Positions 3,673 to 8,147 of a DNA stretch of 8,147 bases are shown piece after piece; positions within the stretch are counted from its first letter, which is position 1, and the number at the start of each line of letters is the position of its first letter. A program made the translations under genes and the position numbers. Under the pieces are notes generated by a model. That model did not search any database, was not told where the DNA came from, and saw only the letters and a list, made by a program, of their open reading frames with translations. This DNA comes from Candidatus Lithacetigena glycinireducens (GTDB lineage Bacteria; Coprothermobacterota; HKB111). The stretch spans positions 1-8,147 of the forward strand of contig QLUP01000041.1 of NCBI GenBank assembly GCA_018725485.1. The letters run 5' to 3'.

Positions 3673-5520
3673 GTGAAGCGAAAAAGTAAAGAGGGGTTGC
3701 AGAAATTACTACCGGGCCAAGAGATTTATCTTGATGATAAAGATAAAAAAGAGTTGACCGAAGAGATTTGCGATATGGTCCGGGATGTAATAAATTCCCG
3801 TAATAAGTCAGGTGGTTTTAAGGATAACTTAATTACTTGGAGAAAGAATTATGAGATGATAGCGGGGGAAAAGACCTTTCCATGGGCAGGGGCCAGCAAT
3901 TTAAAGGAGCCAGTAACAGAGATCGCTACTGATGCTACTTGGTCTCGTCTTGATAGGAGTTTACTTGCGTATTCCCCGCTATTTCTTGTCTCTCCATATG
4001 ACCTTACTTCCGATGACTTAAAGTTATCTGCAAGAAAGTATGAGCACTTCATTGATTTTGATATAAGGAACAACATAAAGCCGATGAAAGTTTTATCTGA
4101 CTTTTTGTTTTGTTGCACTCTGGATGGGGTAGGGGTATTAAAGGTGAATTGGTTGACAAAAGCATATCAGTTATTGGCAAGAAGGGGTAGGAAGATTATA
4201 ATTTATAACTCTCCACAGATAAGTTTAATAGATATTTTAGATATGTTTTTCCCTATCCACGCAAAGACAATAGATGATAGTTGGGCAGCGCAGAGGATAT
4301 GGCTATCTTATTATGATGTTTTAATTCGCAAGGAGAGGTTTGGGTATAAAATTCCGCCTAACTTGGGTGATATAGAAACAAAGGACGACAAAGATGATTA
4401 TGAGAGAGAGATTGATGATATTGAGGGAGTGCAAGGACAAAGATATAGTGGTAGAAATCCCTATGATAATAGATATCCTGTTGTTGAGTGGTGGGGGACA
4501 AGGAGGATAGGGACTAAATTTGTTCCAATAGTAGCAACTGTTTTTTTAAGAGAGAGACATTTAGCAAGAATTATAGTAAATCCCTTCTTTAATCTTATCA
4601 AGCCATTTGTTATTGGCTCTGGTTGGCCCAGACCAAATAGAATTATTGGTCGTGGGATGGGGCAAAAGTTAATGCATTTACAATCAGAAATAGATACCAT
4701 ACATAATCAAAGGATAGATAAGGTAACATTAAAACTTGCTCCCATATTCAAACAAAGAAGAGGTGCCCTATCTCCTGATGAGCAGGAGTTTTATCCTTTG
4801 AAGTTCTTTGAGATGGAGGATTTAAATGATGTTCAGGAATGGATATTATCTGATGTTCCTTTCTCCTCTTATCAAGAGGAGCGATTAAGCCATAGTTTAG
4901 CAGAAAAGTCCTCTGGTGTTTCTGACTATACTCTTGGTAGAGAGAGTAGCGTTATTCAGACCAGGGCAACAGCAAGGGGGACATTAGCAATCATACAAGA
5001 GGGTGATAAGAAATTTGATAAGGCGGTTCAGAATATAAGTGTATCATTTGTAGAGTTAATGCAAAAACTTGATGTGCTTTACAAAGAAAACTTAAATGAT
5101 GATATACCTATTCCTGAACTAAAAGATATATTAACCCCAGAAGAAATAGCAGAGCGGTATGTCTTTGAATTTAAGCCATCAAAATTAACTATTAACAAAG
5201 AGGTCCGACAACAAAAAGAAATGCAGATGTTTGCTATGTTGATGGACAATCCACTAATGGCTGGCAATGTTGAGTTATTGATACACGCAACAAAAGAGTT
5301 ATTGCATAACTTTGAAAAGCCAAACATAGCACAACTCATTGATGAGAGCGATTTTGTTAGAAGGTTAGTTGAAATATCAAGAGTAACGCAAGAAATAAGT
5401 CTTTTGCAAGGTATAGGTAATTTAATGCAGTTAAGAGCACAACTTATGGCATTGCAACAGGGGACACCACCTATGCCAGCCCCGGGTGGTGCCCCTCCTC
5501 CTGGAGGACCACCATTGTGA
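3673..5520 (+). CDS. Portal protein (615 aa)
   Basis: The portal forms the dodecameric ring at the unique capsid vertex, docks terminase and later carries the tail. Evidence is its length, its position after terL, and recognisable portal blocks: FPWAGASNLKEP (69-80, the widespread 'W.GASN...P' motif), GRGMGQKLMHLQSEIDTIHN (326-345, the 'G.G....LQ.E.D...N' region preceding the stem) and TRATARGTLAIIQEGDKKFD (430-449, the post-stem helix with its 'TATE-like' start). Residues 230-260 are highly charged. The C-terminal tail (598-615) is Pro/Gly-rich and probably disordered. The size and motifs resemble P22-like or podovirus-type portals more than short lambda-type ones. GTG 3673 directly follows the previous stop, with AGGAAGGTAGG upstream as SD. 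Confidence 0.88.
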   Translation: MKRKSKEGLQKLLPGQEIYLDDKDKKELTEEICDMVRDVINSRNKSGGFKDNLITWRKNYEMIAGEKTFPWAGASNLKEPVTEIATDATWSRLDRSLLAYSPLFLVSPYDLTSDDLKLSARKYEHFIDFDIRNNIKPMKVLSDFLFCCTLDGVGVLKVNWLTKAYQLLARRGRKIIIYNSPQISLIDILDMFFPIHAKTIDDSWAAQRIWLSYYDVLIRKERFGYKIPPNLGDIETKDDKDDYEREIDDIEGVQGQRYSGRNPYDNRYPVVEWWGTRRIGTKFVPIVATVFLRERHLARIIVNPFFNLIKPFVIGSGWPRPNRIIGRGMGQKLMHLQSEIDTIHNQRIDKVTLKLAPIFKQRRGALSPDEQEFYPLKFFEMEDLNDVQEWILSDVPFSSYQEERLSHSLAEKSSGVSDYTLGRESSVIQTRATARGTLAIIQEGDKKFDKAVQNISVSFVELMQKLDVLYKENLNDDIPIPELKDILTPEEIAERYVFEFKPSKLTINKEVRQQKEMQMFAMLMDNPLMAGNVELLIHATKELLHNFEKPNIAQLIDESDFVRRLVEISRVTQEISLLQGIGNLMQLRAQLMALQQGTPPMPAPGGAPPPGGPPL

Positions 5521-5789
5521 AAACAAACATAGAAGCATTAACAGAAGCCGAAATAAGCGAGATCTTAGAGGCAGGTTTTGATACTACTTTTTGGAAGATT
5601 ATAGAAAAAATATTGGTCTCGTGGAGGGCTTCTAAAGCGCATAAGATTGGGGCGGGAATATCATTAAGTAATGATGAGATTAGGGTAGAACAAGGAGGTT
5701 ATAGGACCTTAACTGATGTTATAAATTTAAAAGAAACACAGATAAAAAAGAAGAAGAAAAAGGAGGTGAAAGCGGGTGATAACCTTTGA
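5517..5789 (+). CDS. Hypothetical protein after portal (90 aa)
   Basis: GTG 5517 overlaps the portal TGA (GTGA), with GGAGG at 5503-5507 as SD, so translation is coupled to the portal. That SD can pair with the CCTCCT encoding the portal's Pro tail (TCCT 5496-5499 with AGGA 5505-5508), which may limit independent initiation. The N-terminus looks helical (about residues 5-42, with LTEAEISEILEAGF and WKIIEKILVSWRASKAHKIG), the middle beta-like (46-62), and residues 76-85 contain a lysine run (KKKKKK). I do not recognise the family. Its position between portal and scaffold suggests a minor head protein or assembly factor. Confidence 0.65.
   Translation: MKTNIEALTEAEISEILEAGFDTTFWKIIEKILVSWRASKAHKIGAGISLSNDEIRVEQGGYRTLTDVINLKETQIKKKKKKEVKAGDNL
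5759..5769 (+). promoter_or_regulatory. Full-length Shine-Dalgarno sequence selecting a GTG start
   Basis: AAAGGAGGTGA is fully complementary to the usual 16S rRNA 3' end and lies six bases before GTG 5776, inside the lysine-rich end of the preceding gene. Confidence 0.8.
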
Positions 5790-6072
5790 CAGGAAGGACT
5801 TTAAAAAAGTTGATTTTGGTATTGGTGATACTGTAAATATCACAATTACTGGCACTGTCTCTAATTTGGACAAGGATTTAGTATTAATTGAGCCGACCAG
5901 TATTGTGTCCGAAAGAGTAGCCATTGGTGAGGAGGTAGTTAAATCACCTGTAGCAGATGAGGAAATACCTGTGGAGGAAGAAGAAAGAGTGCCAGAAAGG
6001 TTAAGGAGAACTCCTACTATAGAGGAGATAGAGGAGGGGTTAGAGGAAGAGGAAAGAAGAAGAAGAAAATAA
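5776..6072 (+). CDS. Hypothetical protein, small beta domain plus charged tail (98 aa)
   Basis: GTG 5776 follows a perfect SD and overlaps the preceding gene by 14 bases. Residues 1-48 look like a compact beta-barrel-type domain (FGIGDTVNITITGTVSNL at 14-31, then DLVLIEP at 34-40). Residues 58-98 are low complexity and dominated by Glu and Arg, ending in RRRRK, and are probably helical or disordered. The family is not recognised. Its place just before the scaffold, and the acidic tail, would suit a minor head or assembly-assisting protein; that is inference. Confidence 0.7.
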   Translation: MITFDRKDFKKVDFGIGDTVNITITGTVSNLDKDLVLIEPTSIVSERVAIGEEVVKSPVADEEIPVEEEERVPERLRRTPTIEEIEEGLEEEERRRRK

Positions 6073-6090
6073 AAATAATAGGAGGGTTTT

Positions 6091-6750
6091 ATGAGTAATG
6101 AAGAAAGTTATGAAGGTGTAGATGAAACTGTTGATACTAACCAGCAGATTGAGGACTTAACAAGGATTGTTGGTGAGTATGAAGAATTATTTGAAGAACA
6201 GGAGAAAAAAATTAAAGAGTTAGAGGCGCAGATATCACAACGACCTCAATCTCAACCCGTTGCTCAACAATTATCGCAAGATGATTTAAGAGAGCAATGG
6301 AATCAAAGATTTTATGAAAATCCTTCTGAAGCCACTTATGCTCTAATTCAGAGCACATTGCAAAGTTATATGCCGATAATAAATCAACAGGTGCAACCTG
6401 CAATGGACCAGATAAGGAGAAATTCTACGGAAGAGGTTAGGAGGGCAAGAGAAGATTTTAATAAATACGAAGCGTCAATAAATGAAATATTAAAGTCCTT
6501 TTCTCCTCAAAGTATAACACCGTCGGTAGTAGATGCCGCTTACTTGGTAGCAAAAGGTTATGACACCTTTGGTGATTATAAGTCGGCAATGATAGAGGGT
6601 TCTTCTGGCTATTCTGAAGAGGGAGAAGAGATAACTGATTTGACCCCTGCACAGAGAAAGATTGCTAAAAGATTTGGTATTAGAGAGGAGGACTATCTTG
6701 CTCGGATTAAAAGGATTGAGGAAAGAAAAAGAAGGAGGGAGAATATATGA
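6091..6750 (+). CDS. Probable capsid scaffolding protein (219 aa)
   Basis: Scaffolding proteins steer major capsid protein into a closed shell and then leave or are degraded. The usual signs are present: an acidic N-terminus, a strong coiled-coil heptad region (about 19-49, IEDLTRIVGEYEELFEEQEK and on), a Gln-rich linker (50-63), a long helical middle (65-135), and a C-terminal segment LTPAQRKIAKRFGIREEDYL (184-203) with a basic helix (204-217). The 'LTPEQ..IA..FG.S.EEY' ending is common in phage scaffold-like proteins upstream of capsid genes. ATG 6091 has AGGAGG at 6080-6085. The gene ends in ATGA overlap with the next gene. I see no protease domain, so scaffold removal is probably by exit or by a protease encoded elsewhere. 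Confidence 0.72.
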   Translation: MSNEESYEGVDETVDTNQQIEDLTRIVGEYEELFEEQEKKIKELEAQISQRPQSQPVAQQLSQDDLREQWNQRFYENPSEATYALIQSTLQSYMPIINQQVQPAMDQIRRNSTEEVRRAREDFNKYEASINEILKSFSPQSITPSVVDAAYLVAKGYDTFGDYKSAMIEGSSGYSEEGEEITDLTPAQRKIAKRFGIREEDYLARIKRIEERKRRRENI

Positions 6751-7133
6751 AAAATAAAAATCCCTTAGCTGAAGTTCAAAGTTTTGAAGATGCTGATACT
6801 ACTGAAATTAAGGGAGCAGACCCTAACTATGATTATCGTTATGTCCGAGTAGATAAGATAGTTCAGGGAAAAGACCCAAAGAGGGGCTATGTTGTATGTT
6901 CCAAAGATGAAGTTAGTATGCCATATGCACAAAATATTGCTGATGGGGACTTTCTCCAACAAATGGATACTATTGTTTGTAAAAGACATAAGTCAATTGG
7001 GGAGAAGATAAGGGAAAAGAGGGAAATGAAAAAGGAGCAGATAAGGAAAATTTTATCTCGTGGACAGCAATCACAAGAGGAAATAGAGAAAGGAGGTCTC
7101 CCCTTTTATGTAAAGGGGTCAAGTTTAGAATGA
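6747..7133 (+). CDS. Conserved-looking head-module protein of unknown function (128 aa)
   Basis: ATG 6747 overlaps the scaffold stop (ATGA) and has AAGGAGGGA at 6732-6740. The N-terminal half has YDYRYVRVDK (28-37), KRGYVVCSKDEV (45-56) and DGDFLQQMDTIVCKR (66-80). This resembles small phage proteins with an 'Y.YRWV......RGY..V..' start and a central 'DL.LM..P' type line, which commonly sit before capsid genes. The C-terminal half (81-111) is a highly charged helix (KIREKREMKKEQIRK). Its exact role is unknown; an accessory to shell assembly is the likeliest guess. A hairpin lies at its 3' end (7100-7118). Confidence 0.7.
   Translation: MKNKNPLAEVQSFEDADTTEIKGADPNYDYRYVRVDKIVQGKDPKRGYVVCSKDEVSMPYAQNIADGDFLQQMDTIVCKRHKSIGEKIREKREMKKEQIRKILSRGQQSQEEIEKGGLPFYVKGSSLE
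7100..7118 (+). other. RNA hairpin at the 3' end of the 128-aa gene
   Basis: CCCCTTT (7100-7106) pairs with AAAGGGG (7112-7118) around the loop TATGT. No T-run follows, so it is not an intrinsic terminator. It could mark mRNA processing or stabilise the 5' end of the downstream decoration/capsid message. An SD-like AAGGAGGT just before it and ATG-TAA at 7108-7113 form a start-stop pair. Confidence 0.4.
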
Positions 7134-7139
7134 ACAAAA

Positions 7140-7150
7140 AAAGGAGGTGA
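7140..7150 (+). promoter_or_regulatory. Full-length Shine-Dalgarno sequence for the decoration-like gene
   Basis: AAAGGAGGTGA lies six bases before ATG 7157 and nine before the second ATG at 7160. Spacing favours 7157. Confidence 0.85.
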
Positions 7151-7156
7151 GGAGAA

Positions 7157-7654
7157 ATGATGGATAATGCACCATTTGGTTTTAGACCTGTGCGGTCAGG
7201 TGCCCGAATTAGGAAGTATAGAGTGCCAGCAACTAATTCGGTCATACATGTTGGCGATGTTTTGAGAATGACACCAACTGGTGAGGTTGATTTGATTGCA
7301 ACACCTGGGGATTGGGTTAGTGGAATTGCTGCTGAATTTAAAGCGGCAAATAGTGGTGGAGATATACTTGTATTTGATAACCCAGATGAGGAATTTGTAG
7401 TCCAAGCCACAGGGACGGCATCTATGTTGCAGACACATGTTGGAAATTTGATTAACCCTTCAATTGCGGGTGGAAATCCAGTTACAAGGATTTCCCGACA
7501 TGGAGTTGATATGGCAACTGTAGGAACTTCTTCGGCATTGGCCTTTATAATAAAGGCGCTGTCTGATGATTATGGAAATATGCCTGGTCAATTTGCAAGA
7601 GTGGTAGTAACAACCAACAGACATTTGTTTAGACAACCAACTGCTGGAATTTAA
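7157..7654 (+). CDS. Probable capsid decoration/stabilising protein (165 aa)
   Basis: The protein starts with NAPFGFRPVR (4-13) followed by a beta-rich body: YRVPATNSVIHVGDVLRM (21-38), GWV-like GDWVSGIAAE (51-60), a conserved-looking ILVFDNPDEEFVVQA (70-84), and a C-terminal VDMATVGTSSALAFIIKALS (117-136). This 'FGFRP...........GD.......G........GVA' layout is characteristic of beta-barrel head proteins encoded just before the major capsid gene, often called decoration or capsid-stabilising proteins. They bind the outer surface in many copies, which agrees with the full-strength SD. No catalytic motif or signal peptide is seen. Whether it is the decoration protein or another structural head protein needs experimental support. 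Confidence 0.7.
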   Translation: MMDNAPFGFRPVRSGARIRKYRVPATNSVIHVGDVLRMTPTGEVDLIATPGDWVSGIAAEFKAANSGGDILVFDNPDEEFVVQATGTASMLQTHVGNLINPSIAGGNPVTRISRHGVDMATVGTSSALAFIIKALSDDYGNMPGQFARVVVTTNRHLFRQPTAGI

Positions 7655-7673
7655 TTGGAGTTTAATCTAAAAA

Positions 7674-7684
7674 AAAGGAGGTGA
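7674..7684 (+). promoter_or_regulatory. Full-length Shine-Dalgarno sequence for the major capsid gene
   Basis: AAAGGAGGTGA lies seven bases before ATG 7692 in a 37-base gap after the decoration-like gene. It fits high expression of the capsid protein. The in-frame second Met at 7698 is less well spaced. Confidence 0.85.
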
Positions 7685-7691
7685 GAAAGGT

Positions 7692-8147
7692 ATGGCTATG
7701 CTAAGGTCACAGTTTCCTGACATATTAACACCTGGGTTTGATATGTATTTCTTCAAAGAATTAAAAGATTACCCAGAGGAATATAGCAAGTTTATCCGAC
7801 TTGAGAAGGGTAATAAGCGAAGAAGTTATAGGACAACCAGGATGGTAGGGTTTGGACTTGCTGGGGAGAAGCCAGAGGGAGTAGATATTGCTATGGCTTC
7901 CTTATTGCAAGGACAACAGCAAGAATTTGTTTATTTGTCATATGCGCTTGGGTATGAGGTGTCAAGAGAACTTTACGAGGATGAGGTTGAGGGCAGTAAT
8001 GTTTTTTCAAAAGCCCCACAGGCATTAGCAAGGGCAATGAAAAAAACGGTGGAGTATCTTGCGGCAACTTTACTTGATGATTTAGGCACTGGAAGAATAT
8101 ACAGAGCACAGGACGGATTACCAATATTGCACAATAGACATATCCTT
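7692..8147 (+). CDS. Major capsid protein, N-terminal 152 residues (cut by window end)
   Basis: The frame from ATG 7692 is open to the last base, so the gene is incomplete and its length unknown. The visible part begins MAMLRSQFPDILTPGFDMYF and continues with an N-terminal arm and helix pattern typical of HK97-fold capsid proteins: a basic arm segment (KGNKRRSYRTTRMVGFG, 42-58), then VYLSYALGYEVSRELYEDEV (86-105, resembling the 'Y..A...S.E...D' spine region), and a long helix (115-133) running into DDLGTGRIYRAQDGLPILHN (129-148). The 'DG.PLF...H.L' line at 141-152 matches one seen in phage major head proteins. The N-terminal region is not long enough to contain a built-in delta-domain scaffold, in keeping with the separate scaffold gene at 6091. 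It would be the main shell subunit. Confidence 0.82.
   Translation, partial: MAMLRSQFPDILTPGFDMYFFKELKDYPEEYSKFIRLEKGNKRRSYRTTRMVGFGLAGEKPEGVDIAMASLLQGQQQEFVYLSYALGYEVSRELYEDEVEGSNVFSKAPQALARAMKKTVEYLAATLLDDLGTGRIYRAQDGLPILHNRHIL

Noticed and set aside
4153-4158. TTGACA within the portal gene as an internal promoter
   Set aside because: No -10-like hexamer occurs 16-18 bases downstream. The TTGACA at 5786-5791 fails the same test.
3849-5339. Minus-strand frames inside the portal gene
   Set aside because: They are shadows of the portal reading frame, with no SD or family motif.
1-8147. tRNA, rRNA, integrase or attachment site
   Set aside because: I looked for cloverleaf signatures, recombinase motifs and matched flanking direct repeats and saw none.

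Overview
The window reads as the head-morphogenesis (packaging and capsid) module of a tailed double-stranded DNA phage or prophage. All intact genes lie on the + strand. From about 1117 onward they are packed with almost no gaps: small terminase, large terminase, five very small basic proteins, portal, two small unknown proteins, scaffold-like protein, a conserved-looking 128-residue protein, decoration-like protein, and the start of the major capsid protein, which is cut off by the window end. No tail, lysis, integrase or replication gene is present, so lytic phage and prophage cannot be told apart.

Host clues are indirect. The coding strand is rich in purines (AGA/AGG arginine, many Lys/Glu and ATA codons), and several genes carry near-perfect AAAGGAGGTGA Shine-Dalgarno (SD) sequences. 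This suits a bacterium with strong SD-led initiation, and purine loading is often seen in thermophiles. I cannot name the host.

Region 1-1116 is different and mosaic. A consensus promoter (8-36) drives a 73-residue, possibly ribbon-helix-helix protein (74-295), followed by a strong intrinsic terminator (311-347). Next come a GT/pyrimidine-rich low-complexity stretch (348-515), a degenerate repeat cluster built on ACAG(G/A)TTC(C/T)AGAAA (545-742), and a tnpB remnant that has lost its middle and its 3' half (727-970). That remnant is fused directly to a 5'-truncated second copy of the 73-residue gene (943-1092). The two copies, intact and broken, thus flank the transposon-related debris.

A second promoter (1081-1109) overlaps the end of the broken copy. 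It matches the first promoter in the CTATTGACAA block, an internal GATA and 17-bp spacing. Its expected start point falls on the A of the terS ATG, so terS mRNA is predicted to be leaderless. This promoter probably drives the whole head operon. terS and terL overlap by 113 bases in different frames.

The head genes fit an assembly line: terminase packages DNA through the portal, and the scaffold guides shell assembly from major capsid protein, which the decoration-like protein then covers. No prohead protease is seen between portal and capsid gene; a separate scaffold gene sits there instead. I found no clear new defence or enzymatic system. The most unusual items are the tnpB/paralog chimera, the paired promoters with the leaderless terS, the iteron-like repeat cluster, and the run of micro-genes between terL and portal.
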